This document shows, piece by piece, positions 26,700 to 37,549 of a DNA stretch of 64,000 nt (position 1 is its first letter; each line of letters begins with the position of its first letter). The stretch is from Rosellinia necatrix (taxonomy: Eukaryota; Ascomycota; Sordariomycetes; Xylariales; Xylariaceae): NCBI GenBank assembly GCA_021209875.1, contig JAGYVD010000001.1:992001-1056000 (forward strand), read 5' to 3'. The translations under genes and the position numbers were made by a program. The notes beneath the pieces were generated by a model, which searched no databases, was not told the origin of the DNA, and saw only the letters and a program-made list of their open reading frames with translations.

Positions 26700-27268
26700 A
26701 TGCTTGCTCAAGTCCTGATCTCCATCTCCTTGGCCGCCCATGCCCTCGCGGCCCCAGCTTCCGGGTTCGAACTAGCTGCCCGTCAGGGTTACGATGAGCA
26801 TTGTAAGAGAATACGTCAAAATACCAGATCCAGAATATTTTCAATTGACATTTTCTCTATTAGGTACCTCATTTTACACCGTCGCTGCGGGCGACACCTG
26901 CGTCGGGATCCAGGCGAAGTTGAATAACATCTTCACTCTCGACAGGTTGTAAGTTTCCCCTTTCGGATTCCTGTAAAAACAGGTGCGGGTAAGCAGTAAT
27001 GCCAAAGCTAACGCTCGAACAGCTTTATGTTGAACCCGCAGGTCAATGTTTGTCTCCTGGTTTCTATATTCCGATCGAGTTTCCGCGTCCAGCCTTCTTT
27101 CCCCATATTAATACCGAAAGAAAGAGAGAAAAAAAACCCCGCGTGCCTTGGAAGAAGTCCGTTTTTATACGCTTGCTGACCAATATTTAACAGTCCGCCT
27201 GTACCAACTTGTTCCCCGGCGAGGTCGTCTGCATCGCCTCCGAGGGCTATCCCAAGCCCTCGTCCTAG
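26700..27268 (+). CDS. Small secreted single-LysM protein
   Basis: Four exons: 26700-26802, 26864-26948, 27023-27047, 27194-27268 (95 residues). The N-terminus MLAQVLISISLAAHALAAP is a clear signal peptide. The mature part is one LysM domain: CTSFYTVAAGDTC, then FTLDR, MLNPQVN and CTNLFPGEVVCIAS, with four cysteines in the fungal LysM pattern. The 25-nt third exon is needed to complete MLNPQVN; its phases (TT|C and AAT|TCC) are exact. LysM domains bind chitin or related glycans; secreted fungal members can mask chitin from plant immunity or bind bacterial peptidoglycan. Which applies here is unknown. Downstream of the domain only about seven residues remain, so it is a minimal one-module protein. 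Confidence 0.88.
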
Positions 27269-28132
27269 AAGGATGTTGCACCAACTTGACAGGTCGCGAC
27301 CTATAGAGATGCACATCAAGCCAACATATTCACGTACTCAATAATATTTTAAGTGTTGAGATAAAATCGTTTTCTGTGTTCATGCGGGAGGTTTATAAAA
27401 GTGAGATGCGCAACGCCCATCGCTTATACGGACAGAGCCAAGTCTGGCGCCCATGCTCATAAATACCCAATTGTCTCAACGATCCCTTATTAATCACTAG
27501 TCATTAAAAAAGATCATCTGATTTATGAGTAAATGAACCCATTCGTCGCTACCTGGCAAGTTAGCCGTGGGAGTAAATATGTAAGGCGACTCTAATACCC
27601 GTGACCTGATACCCAATGTCTCGGATATACGGATATGAATTTTAGACCCGCAGACTTGTGATGCGACCCCAACCTGATCTAAGTAGGTGCCTTAGGTAAC
27701 CAAACTGTCATGTCGCTGACCAGGCCATCCGAGGCATCGAAGTTTTGACCACCAGACATTGGAGAATGCCTCCGTGGGAGCTTATCGCTGTGCAAAGTCA
27801 AACAGCTATCTAGATAGATACCTATGTGCTAACAAGGACTATATGAATACAGACGATCAACCTTGGCGACTATCAATGGGGAGAGAAAAACCAGAGGCGC
27901 GCGGGAGCGGCTATAAAGGGTGGGCCGTACTCGGTCATTGAAGTGAGAGTGGGAGGATGGGGGTCACATCGAGTTTTCCATTTTAAGAACAAGGGAATGC
28001 TGCGGTTGGCTGGTTCGTCGACTGGCAAACACGCGCGCGACGCTAGCCGTTTGCTGTTTGAACGTTTCATTCGTCAACGAACCAGAGCTGACCGACTGCA
28101 TCCGTGGCTGTGCATTAATACGCATTATACCT
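27269..28132. other. Intergenic, no feature seen
   Basis: No supported gene or repeat recognised. Confidence 0.5.
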
Positions 28133-28346
28133 ATGTCTACATATCCCATCCTATTGGGCATCTGGATGTGTGCCGTTGTCTTGCATTCGGCAGGAGCATT
28201 ATTTGAACAACCCTTTCCGGCTCTGGCTTTGGAGCGTACATGTGTAAGTATCTATTCTCGCCCTTGGATTCTCATCGTCTTCGTCGTATTGCGCCCACCT
28301 TGGGTGACACCAGTCGACCGGATGTCAATACTTCCTGTCCAACTAG
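28133..28346 (+). CDS. Possible small secreted peptide (doubtful)
   Basis: An ATG at 28133 opens a 37-codon exon beginning MSTYPILLGIWMCAVVLHSA, which looks like a signal peptide, ending at a good GTAAGT donor (28244). The first usable acceptor (28311-28313) gives a short tail with one cysteine and a stop at 28346 (47 residues). Another frame of the same downstream DNA encodes a cysteine-containing stretch, so the true exon 2 may differ. No family is recognised. Confidence 0.3.
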
Positions 28347-28848
28347 TCCGGAGTCCAGCGCGTCTTGTAGTTACGTCGACTGACTGGGGTCCATTATTAA
28401 CCTCTGCCACCACAAGGCTGCAGTGCGATGCGCCTTCTGTTCTCTGTCACTGTTGGATTCACCGCTGGTCTGTTGTCACCTAATATCTTGAAGATGGTCG
28501 CGTTCAGCCTATTTCGGCTTCGGCTTCGACGTAGCCGAAGTGACACCCATTCCTTTCTCTCTCTATCAACCTGCCTTTGGTTACCTCTGAACAACATGCA
28601 CAGCCACTCAAGATAGAAATAATACCTTGCTATCGTGAGTTTTCACCACAAATGACAACATATATAAAGGCCAGCTTTGGCATCCACAAGGCATCATCAC
28701 ATCCTCACCAAGGCGATCACCATCACCTAGAGACCTTAGATCTGAATACACAACCCCAGTTATTCGCTTAATATACCCCCACAGCTCCTAAATCACAATT
28801 TCACCTCACCCCCTTAAACAACCCCCCACCCCACGCCAGCCAGCCAAG
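28347..28848. other. Intergenic promoter region
   Basis: C-rich leader (about 28790-28848) immediately before the Ala-rich secreted protein. No other feature recognised. Confidence 0.45.
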
Positions 28849-29379
28849 ATGCAGCTCTCCCTCATCACCCTCCTCCCCGTCCTCCTCGCCTCCATCTCCA
28901 CGGCCCTGCCCTCGGGCATGGGGCCGAGGACGTCCATCTCGAGGCCGCAGCTCGCGGACGCGCAGAACAAGTGGCGCGCCGACACGAGCGCGGTCTCGCA
29001 GTTCCTCTCCGCGGTGCCCTCGCTCGGCGGCGGCGCGCAGCTGGCGGCGGCGGCACGGGTGGCGCTCGACGCGGAGAACGACGAGCTCGCGCACAAGGCG
29101 GTGCTGGACGCGGCGTTCCTCGGGTCCGACGCGCGCGTCGCGGCCGCCGACGACGTGCTCGTCGCCCAGGGCACGTTCCGGGCCGTCGTCGACGCGCTCG
29201 CGCAGTTCGCGCGCGACGGCGCGTCCATGGCCCCGGGCGAGGTCGCCGCCCTGCTGCGGCGCACCAACGCCGTCCGCTGCGCCCGCGTCCTGCCCGCCAT
29301 CGACGCCTACTTCCGCGTCGCCGGCGAGACCCTGGATAATGGCGGCTTCTTGCTCGCTACACGCCCGGATAACTGCTGA
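28849..29379 (+). CDS. Secreted Ala-rich helical protein, unknown function
   Basis: Single exon of 176 residues. MQLSLITLLPVLLASISTA is a typical signal peptide. The mature part is alanine- and arginine-rich and predicted helical by eye, with only two cysteines (near 145 and at the C-terminus). Codon third positions are almost all G or C, unlike the AT-richer flanks, which supports real coding. No family recognised; the size and secretion fit fungal small secreted proteins, but no role can be assigned. A run of 20 or so T lies just after the stop. Confidence 0.75.
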   Translation: MQLSLITLLPVLLASISTALPSGMGPRTSISRPQLADAQNKWRADTSAVSQFLSAVPSLGGGAQLAAAARVALDAENDELAHKAVLDAAFLGSDARVAAADDVLVAQGTFRAVVDALAQFARDGASMAPGEVAALLRRTNAVRCARVLPAIDAYFRVAGETLDNGGFLLATRPDNC

Positions 29380-30152
29380 TTTCCAGCACGCAAGGGTCGG
29401 GATAAAAGGGGTTGGCGTTTATGGTTTTTTTTTTTTTTTTTTTTTCATATACTGTGCGGGCTGGGGACTGTTCTTGACAGCTTTAAAGGGATTTCTGAGA
29501 GGTGGAGGGCCTGGAGGATGCTTTGCTGTTATGGTGTTGATGGTTAAGGGTAAAGGTTGTTTGGGTTTAGACACCTTATCCTCAGTTAGGCTAATATAAA
29601 TCTATCTTGCTTTCAACACGAGACAGGCCGTTTTTCAACGACTTCTGCGGGTGGGTTAACTCCTATAGTGACATGGTTCTAGGATGATATTATGTCCTTT
29701 GGGAGACCGTTTAGTTAATATTTTCTTACTACGATTGGAATACTCCCTTATTCCATACACGCGAATTAATTAGTACCGGGATTGATCTAGTTACTGAACT
29801 TGTTATGCATTCAAATACTGGCATCGACGATTGATACTATTGACACTCGTCTTAGTAACGCGACAGTAATTAGCGATTATTTCTTGTTGTCTAGACTGAC
29901 GGTCAATCGATACAAGAGTAACCATGATGCCTGTTATCTCGATGTATCTTAGCTGCTGCTATCTAGAGCTTCATTGCTGTTCGTTTGCCGCCCTACTTCC
30001 AGAAATAGGCGCCTCAACCGTCATTGTGGCCTTCATCTGGAACACCAGGGGCCTCATAACGTCGGGACTCGTCATACCATGTCGATCTAGTAATGCGATA
30101 TGTATTAGTTTCATAATTCCTCCAGCTAAATTCAAATCACTGCAGACTTACC
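29380..30152. other. Intergenic with poly-T tract
   Basis: Poly-T of about 21 nt at 29425-29446. Nothing else supported. Confidence 0.6.
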
Positions 30153-30470
30153 TTAACCTGGTCCAGCTGACGGGGAAGCAGAATCGGTCTCGCATGGAGG
30201 AGATGCGCCGCCGAGGTCGGGTGGAGTCGAGCCATCACAGCGACCTCTGTCGTGAAAGATTCGGCAATAGGTAGTCTTGCTTGCTCTACAGTCGGTGACT
30301 AGGATGGCTGAGTGGCCATGGCACCGGACGAACGAGTACTGGGTGTCGCAGACGTCATAGATCCCCTTGCGTCGGCTGCAGATGCTGGGATTGAAATCGC
30401 GGCTGTCGAGGAGGGCGACCGAGGTACCCAGGGTGGCAAGGCACGCAAAGAGCAGGGCCTGCACCTTCAT
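30153..30470 (-). CDS. Small secreted cysteine-rich protein
   Basis: Single exon, 105 residues. Signal peptide MKVQALLFACLATLGTSVA, then a mature chain with seven cysteines (residues 31, 41, 50, 61, 69, 78, 93) spaced about 8-15 apart, and a Pro/Ser-rich tail without obvious structure. The odd count leaves one unpaired cysteine unless the last belongs outside the fold. The stop codon TAA is followed at once by GGTAAGT, a good intron donor, so a 3'-UTR intron or a slightly different C-terminus is possible. The family is not recognised. An effector or antimicrobial role is conceivable but not shown by the sequence. Confidence 0.7.
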   Translation of the reverse strand: MKVQALLFACLATLGTSVALLDSRDFNPSICSRRKGIYDVCDTQYSFVRCHGHSAILVTDCRASKTTYCRIFHDRGRCDGSTPPDLGGASPPCETDSASPSAGPG

Positions 30471-32712
30471 ATTTCTTGTGAGGCGCTAGCGATCGTGATA
30501 CCTGTCTGTGGTTTCTGATTGATATTGCAAGGGTGGCTTAGGATTATGGCGATGTAGTGGTTTATAGGAGGAAGTGAGAGGGGTAGAGTGCGCGTCTAAG
30601 ACAATGATGCACCTTATGTAGGACGATTTCGGAAGAAAGATCGGTTGAAGAGGGATCTACTCCACGTCTGTGAACGAAGCAGGTAGTCAGTGAATGTAGT
30701 ACGCTATTGCAGTTTCTCATGGCTACCTACTTACCTACCTGGCTGGCTTTGCGATATGTGAGCAGGTACCTACTAATGGTACCTATCTAAGGAAGGTATG
30801 ACATGGAAGATAACTTCACTACCTGCCTTGGTGGCAACCACGTTTAAGGCCAACGTGCTACAGCTACCTAGGTAGGCAGGTAGGTTGTGTTTGAATAGGT
30901 AGGTACTGTTACCTAACAACTGCTTATTATGACTACCTACCTGGGTACCTTAGACACTCAATTGGCATACTTTATCACCCCTGATTATACTACAGTGAAG
31001 GGGTGTTCCTATTTTGTATCTACGTGGACCATTACCTTGTTTGTATCTTCATATTTAGCCCTCTTTTCAAGATGGCATCTCTTTATCTGATATAGCCCCT
31101 AAGTTCAAGTTTTGCCTTGCCACTGACACTATGGGGAGAAATTAAGTAATATGTTATTACTGAATGTATCGGCCTCTTGTTACATGGCGAAACTCGGCTT
31201 TCTGCAAACTCAAGCAGACACTGCCATTAACATACCGTCAAGTATAATCAGGCATGGTGGAGGATCCCTCTAACCAAGGAGGTAATGTTCAAGCTGTCCT
31301 ATGAATGCAAAATAAGGACTCTTTCTGTCTCCTGAATTTTGTGTAGCATTTACTAGCGTATTCACGCATCATTCTTGACGCTTCTTGGTACACCTACCAA
31401 GTTTGATGAAATCTCTGTTGATCAAGGATTTCGCGCTTGTAGTTAATGACTTAGGTAAGCGTTTCTGATCTTTTTGGGGGGCAGGGTTGATGCCATCAAC
31501 CATTGATAACTAACGATCGGCCCCGGTTCTGATTGGCTACAGGGTTTGCATATAGAGTGTTCAAGAGAACCCATTATAATTTTGTCTTGTTTTACCTTGA
31601 AATTATCGATATTTCATTCAGTATGTCGAAGATATCTTTTTCTAAATACCGCGGGGCATTTAATAATGCACTGAGTGTGAAATGCAAGTATTGCGAGTAT
31701 TGCGAGTGCACCTTAGAGCAGACGGAAGCCTCGGACGGAAACCTCGGACATAAAACACGCGGGTGTAGATCTCCCTAAAATAACTCCTCTACATAAAATA
31801 AATACACTAGCACTAGCAGGTGAAGAGAAGGTGGGAAGGGGAATGTAACATTGGACCGGAGGCAGTGCAACAGAATAGGTGCTCCTTTACCTGCTAAATA
31901 CACGGTATCTACATAACTACTTCTATGTACCTCCACTTACACTTGCATGCGGCCACCAACTTTGACGCATTCTACACCACCCCGGAATTCTGTAACTGCA
32001 TCTCCATCTTCATTTCCTTTCCATCATTCACATTAATTCCAAGATTTGTTTGTTCGGCGGCGCATCAACCTCCATCATCCTCCTTCCGCATCGCATCCCA
32101 TTAATCTCGTTCTTGCGCAGCTATCGACCAGCCCGACTGATTGATTGCCCTGGTGGTACACACTGCGACCCGACCGTGCGACTCGTTTTCTATACTGGGC
32201 ACTCTGTAATCTAGTGGACTCAGGCGGTTTTTGGCACTCTTATCAGTGTCATCTGTCGTCATTGACTGGGCACCTATTGGCAGCTTTTGTCCATTTACCG
32301 ATCTCGATTCACAAGACAACGGGATCTCTTTCCCCTGGCCCAACCTGCCACAGTACTTTCGCCAATCCACGCAGCTGTCCTGCCCGCCTCTTTCTCTCCC
32401 CGGCTACGATGTCTTGGGAACTTACTTGTCGTCGACTTGTTCGAACCGTGAACAGCAAGTTCATATTTGATCGAATTGTATGTCGCTTCCCAGAATGCAC
32501 AATCACCTATCCCTGCGGCCACCACACACCTGAGAGCGCCACAGCGCTGCGATAGTATCAATCAGCTTCTATTGTAGTTGTATTGTTTGCTGTTATCTCA
32601 TGCTGGTTTCTGGCGTGCACTAACCCACATAACCCGCCGTCGCAACCTCGTCAACCTGACCAATACTTCTCTCATATAGCCTGTCGTCCATGCCGTCATC
32701 TTCTTTATCGAG
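30471..32712. other. Intergenic with dense ACCTAGGT-type motifs
   Basis: Motif-rich stretch at about 30720-30955, with many TACCTACCT, AGGTAGGTA and ACCTAGGTAGG copies. The last 600 nt are C/T-rich and probably hold the promoter and leader of the Mpv17-like gene. Confidence 0.6.
30720..30955. repeat. Cluster of palindromic ACCTAGGT-type motifs
   Basis: At least eight TACCTA or AGGTAG units in both orientations within 235 nt. The same motif family recurs in most long intergenic regions of the window and is absent from the coding exons read here. Confidence 0.75.
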
Positions 32713-33574
32713 ATGGGGATCATTGCACGGTTAGCATCGCGCTACAATGCCTATTTCGATGCGCGCCCAGGTATGCATAACCCCCATCTATAGCCATCCC
32801 TCGTTCTCGCCCCTCGATCGGTGCTAACCTCAACATGCAACAACAACAGTCCTCACTATGATGGTAACCAACGCTGTCCTCGGTGGCATTGCGGACACTG
32901 TCGCTCAAACCATAACGTCTGTTAAGCAACGCGCGCAACGGAAACCCGGTATCGCTACGAGAGATGACCCCATTTCTATCGAAATCCACGATCTCGGCAA
33001 GAAAGACTCATTCCTATACGCCGATCCCAGGTCGCTCGCTACTCCTTTCGATTTTGAACGCTTAACACGGTTCATGGCCTATGGTTTCGCCATGGCCCCC
33101 ATACAATTCAAGTGGTTTGGTTTCCTGTCGCGGGCGTTCCCTATCACCAAGACCAGCGCCTTCATTCCTGCGCTGAAGCGGGTAGCAGTGGATCAAATTG
33201 CGTTTGCCCCGGTTAGCGTCGCCCTGTTTTTCTCGGTCATGACGATCGCCGAGGGTGGCGGTCGCCGCGCTGTAGCTCTTAAGCTCAAAGACATGTACAT
33301 GCCAACCTTGAAGGCGAACTACATGGTCTGGCCGGCCGTGCAAATCATCAACTTTCGCTTGATGCCTGTCCAGTTCCAGCTTGTAAGCGTATCTGGTAGC
33401 CTTGTATTGAAATAATGAGCCTAGATGTGTGCTAACCATGATTCATCATAGCCTTTCGTGTCTACCATCGGTATCGCATGGACGGCATACTTATCTCTCT
33501 CTAATGCATCGGAGGATGATAATCTGCAACAGCAGAATGTTGCCCCATATTCCCCCAACATCCGTCTTGAATAG
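32713..33574 (+). CDS. Mpv17/PMP22-family membrane protein (Sym1-like)
   Basis: Exons 32713-32770, 32850-33382 and 33452-33574 (237 residues). Hallmarks of the family are RYNAYFDARPVLTMMVTNA near the N-terminus, DFERLTRFMAYGFAMAPIQF, and the C-terminal signature NYMVWPAVQIINF with RLMPVQF and WTAYLS. About four membrane helices are expected. Members sit in the mitochondrial inner membrane or peroxisome membrane and affect metabolite or ion passage and mtDNA stability; which organelle is not decided here. A 50-residue charged insert (about 37-85) between helices is longer than in Sym1 itself. Split codon G|TC and phase-0 second junction both fit. Confidence 0.88.
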
Positions 33575-34373
33575 GTGAAATGTACGATGTGGTTATTTGT
33601 ACCAGATTGTCGAGCTGGCCTGGTGTCCTGGTCTGCATCTGGGTATTCACTGGAGTTTGGGTTTGGGTTTGAATTGCGATGCTTCTTGATTCAATAGAGG
33701 CACAGTTTGCATCGAAATGTTGTTATGTGAATACAGCCGTGATGGTTTCACGGCCTGAGGTATATAGAGGGTCAATAGAGGTGACGTTGGAGGATGATGG
33801 GCTGGGATTACAAACTGGTGACTATTTGCCTGTTGATGACCACGATCCTGGACAATGGCGACCAGGGCCGAGGTTCTATAAGCACGGAAGAGAATAACAC
33901 GGTACTAAGACGATAAATGCATATTGGCATCCGCAGCCGTGACGAAATGTATTCGGAGTGCTTCGAGGGGTGGGCGATAGTAACCTACCTTAAAAACGGG
34001 TATGCCAAGCACTATGGCACAGGAGCTAGCATTGCCGGGGGACGCCGGGCGGAACACTACAGACGTCACACCATCACTAGCAAAGGATTCCAGGCCGTTC
34101 ATTAGCAGGTAGCAGGGGGGGGGAGCCTTTTGGCTTTGCACCACTTTACCCCACCAAGCTTTGCCTATGCATCCCATTGCCCCTCCATCGTCAGCTCTTC
34201 TCTGAATGCGTGTTTTTCTATACCTCTCACTCCCCTTAATCCAGACGTGCCTCTCATTCTCTTGCCAAAAAAACCGCATACGTTCTTCTCGATACTCGTA
34301 TGTATCGATTTTAAACCAACTGCCCACTTTACCATATTCTAATTCGTATCCTAATTCGTACCGGAACACAAAC
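33575..34373. other. Intergenic; promoter of phosphoglycerate kinase
   Basis: Contains a pyrimidine-rich leader (about 34185-34300) before the glycolytic gene. No further gene supported. Confidence 0.55.
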
Positions 34374-35808
34374 ATGTCGCTCTCAAGCAAGCTGTCCATC
34401 ACAGATTGCGATCTGAAGGGCAAACGGGTCCTGATTCGGGTAAGCCAGACTTGAATAAGTTGACTCACAATCTCGTCATTCCGTCGGCACATACGGGGTG
34501 CCTTTCTTGGCAATCATCTGAGCTAATATTTGTTACCGCGATTAGGTGGATTTCAATGTACCCCTCGATGACAACAAGAATGTCACCAACACCCAGCGTA
34601 TCGCCGGTGCCATCCCCACCATAAAGCATGCCATTGAGAACGGCGCGAAGGCGGTCGTATTGATGTCGCATCTTGGCCGACCGGACGGCAAGGCCAACCC
34701 CAAGTACAGCCTGAAGCCCGTCGTCCCGGAGCTGGAGAAGCTCCTGGGGAAGAGCGTCGAGTTTGCCCCCGACTGCGTTGGTCCCGATGTCGAGGCTATC
34801 GTGGCGAAGGCCGACAACGGCCAGGTCGTCCTCCTCGAGAACCTGCGGTTCCATGCCGAGGAGGAGGGCTCATCCAAAGATAGCGAGGGCAAGAAGGTCA
34901 AGGCCGACAAGGCTAGCGTGGACGAATTCCGCAAGAACCTGACCGCTCTGGGTGATGTTTATATCAGTCAGTACTTCTTCTCTCCGTTCCGAGTTTGTTG
35001 AAATATTTTGTTAGAGGACCATCTAATCTTTTTGTGTTCAGACGATGCGTTCGGCACTGCCCACCGTGCTCACTCTTCCATGGTCGGCGTTGACCCACCA
35101 CAGAAGGCTGCCGGTTTCCTGATGAAGAAGGAGCTGGATTATTTCGCCAAGGCCCTTGAGGACCCTCAGCGACCGTTCCTTGCTATTCTAGGTGGCTCTA
35201 AAGTATCTGACAAGATCCAGCTGATCGACAACCTACTCGACAAGGTCAACAGCCTCGTCATCACTGGCGGTATGGCGTTCACATTTAAGAAGACAATCGA
35301 GGGCGTCAAGATTGGTAAATCTCTGTTTGACGAGGAAGGTTCCAAAGTGGTGGCCCAGCTCCTGGCGAAGGCCGAGAAAAACGGTGTCAAGGTCACCCTG
35401 CCCGTTGACTACGTCATCGCCGACAAGTTTGGCGCGGATGCCAACGTCGCGGCCGCCAATGACAAGGATGGCATCCCGGATGGCTGGCTCGGCCTCGACA
35501 TCGGCCCTGAGTCTGTCAAGCTGTACGAGGCCGCCATCGGAGAGGCCAAGACTATCCTGTGGAACGGACCCGCCGGCGTCTTCGAGATCGAGAAGTTTGC
35601 TGAGGGTACCAAGGCCACTCTCAATGCCTTCACCGGCGCCGTAGCCCGAGGCGCCATCGGCATCATCGGTGGCGGCGACACCGCGACCGTGGCGGCCAAG
35701 TACGGTGCCGAGGCCAAGTGTTCGCACGTCTCCACCGGTGGCGGTGCCTCACTCGAGCTCCTCGAGGGCAAGGAGCTACCTGGCGTGGTGGCGCTCAGCA
35801 CAAAATGA
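34374..35808 (+). CDS. pgk: Phosphoglycerate kinase
   Basis: Exons 34374-34439, 34546-34966 and 35042-35808 give 417 residues, the usual fungal length. All signature segments are present: [72 protein letters not shown] and [14 protein letters not shown]. The enzyme moves phosphate from 1,3-bisphosphoglycerate to ADP in cytosolic glycolysis. The first intron directly precedes VDFNVP, and the second splits the Asn codon (A|AC) of NDAFGTAHR. Strong C-ending codon bias fits high expression. It points toward, and is convergent with, the Sem1 gene. Confidence 0.98.
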
Positions 35809-36897
35809 AGGTTAGGGACGGTGCGGCTCTAGATCTCCCTACAACCTACCTCTGCCTACACACGCGCGCACTTTTATATACTGCCGTCGGGTCGATGTGG
35901 ACGGATAGGAGACGGATGGACCCGCCTAGAAAGGTGAAAAACAGAGTGTGGCGTTCCTATGTTTTATGATGTTATGGTTTTTGGGCTGGGTAGGACTTGG
36001 GGATATCATGGCGTGGGTAGGTTAGGTCCGTAGGTTGGTAGGCAGGTCGCAAGGCAGACAGATGGACCGACGGACAGGGAGCTCGCTCCGGATAATTTTA
36101 TAAGAGATTCATTCGCACCTATCCTCGGTCTTTGCTTTGGCTACCTATCAACGCGGTCGGTAGATGAATTCGTAAACCTGAAAAGGCTGTATCCATCCAT
36201 CAAGCAAGGAAGGGAAAATGCAATGCCAGGGTGCCCGTATCTAACCTGAAATTGAATCTGGGCTGTGCTAGGGCAATGATAGCTCATTAAGCAGTTGAGA
36301 TACAGTTTCTAGATTCCAGTGTGGGCGAATCGGGTTTCATCTCTATATTTTTACCTCGCGCGATTGGTTGGCAGGTGTTGGTTGTTTTGGTGGCGGATGT
36401 TGAAAGGACGGAGTGATCGATTGGTCCGTGGCCATTACGTTAGTTATATGTTAGTAGGTAGGAAGCAAGGAGGTTGATATCATGACTTAAGGCGCCTTTT
36501 TTTCTTATTTGGTCAATGTATGGACTCGTCGCTTGCCGAGACCTTCACTCGACCTTCACTCGACCTTCACTGGTAGTGTATGCAGCGCCCACTGAATTGG
36601 GCCCTTGTATTCATGCTATCTCCCAAAGTTTCTGTCCTAGGCCGTCCCGCAGTGCCTGTCCGGACACATCTAACTGCCCTTTCCGGTCGCCTTTGCGCAC
36701 TCACTTGAGCTGACTACTAACTAAGGCAGTGGGTGCGTCGTGTTGGCTTGCCATAGGGGGACTCCTAGAATACAATTCCTATGTCTTTCTTGCTCCTTCT
36801 TTTCATGGTGGGGGTAGCTTTTGATTGGGAGGTCCCGATTCTCCTTCTCCGTGGAAGCTTGCTTTGAGGTTTATGTGTCGTCAGGTCTTCTCATTGC
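35809..36897. other. Intergenic between convergent genes
   Basis: 3' flanks of phosphoglycerate kinase and Sem1. Includes CTTCACTCGAC repeated about three times near 36541-36572. No gene supported. Confidence 0.55.
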
Positions 36898-37549
36898 TCA
36901 TCTCCTTTTCGAAGCTTCAACCTTTTTGATTTCGTCCCTGTTTGCGGAGGGGGGAATGCGGGTTAGTACTAGTTCTATTTGGGGCACTGGCCGGCTGAGC
37001 GATGAACTCTCTCCCTCGCGGAGCAAGAGTGGGATCATGTTCTTGCGAGCATAGGGGAAACGGAGAGGCTCGGAGGAGGGGCGGTGCAACGTACCGAAGC
37101 TGCGCCGAGAAGTCGTCGCTCGTGTCGTCATCGTCCCAACTTTCCTCCCATAAGTGCTGTGTTGTGCCGTTGCCACTGGCTGTCTGCGCCGCTGACTCGG
37201 TCTCCTCGGCTGGCCAATCTGGATCAGTTGGGGCCCACGTTAGCTTGGGGGGGTACTCCATCGACAAGGAACGTGCACGGATAGGTAGGTATATGGCGGT
37301 CTCGACACCGAGCGAACCAAGAGCAATCGACGCATCCCGCAGAGCCCGTCGTGCTCGTCGGCAGAGAGGAACGGGTGCCGGTTGCTCGTAGGACCTGGGG
37401 TAGGTAAAAAACACACCTTCGACCGGGAAGTCCTCGAACTCGTCGTCCTCTTCTAACGCGGCGGCCGACTTCTGCTGTGTCGGCTGCTCGGGTTTCGCCT
37501 CGTTGGTGGACGTGGACTTGTCAGCGGGTTTATCTGATGGAACAGCCAT
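36898..37549 (-). CDS. sem1: 26S proteasome lid subunit Sem1/Dss1
   Basis: Exons 37549-37417, 37218-37095 and 36937-36898 (98 residues). The two acidic blocks typical of Sem1/Dss1 are clear: EEDDEFEDFPVEDW and HLWEESWDDDDTSDDF, followed by FSAQLRDEIKKVEASKRR, the short C-terminal helix. The introns of 198 and 157 nt interrupt exactly at G|AT (giving FPVEDW) and CG|G (giving QLRDE). The protein is small, acidic and mostly disordered; it joins Rpn3 and Rpn7 in the proteasome lid and also works in TREX-2 mRNA export and with BRCA2-like proteins. The N-terminal 30 residues are Lys/Thr/Gln-rich and poorly conserved in the family. Confidence 0.94.

Noticed and set aside
28865..29339. Other long frames over the Ala-rich secreted protein
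   Set aside because: Same GC-rich shadow effect; only the 28849 frame has a signal peptide and G/C-ending codons.
32145..32555. 136-codon frame upstream of the Mpv17-like gene
   Set aside because: No domain, overlapping frames on both strands and UTR-like C/T-rich composition.
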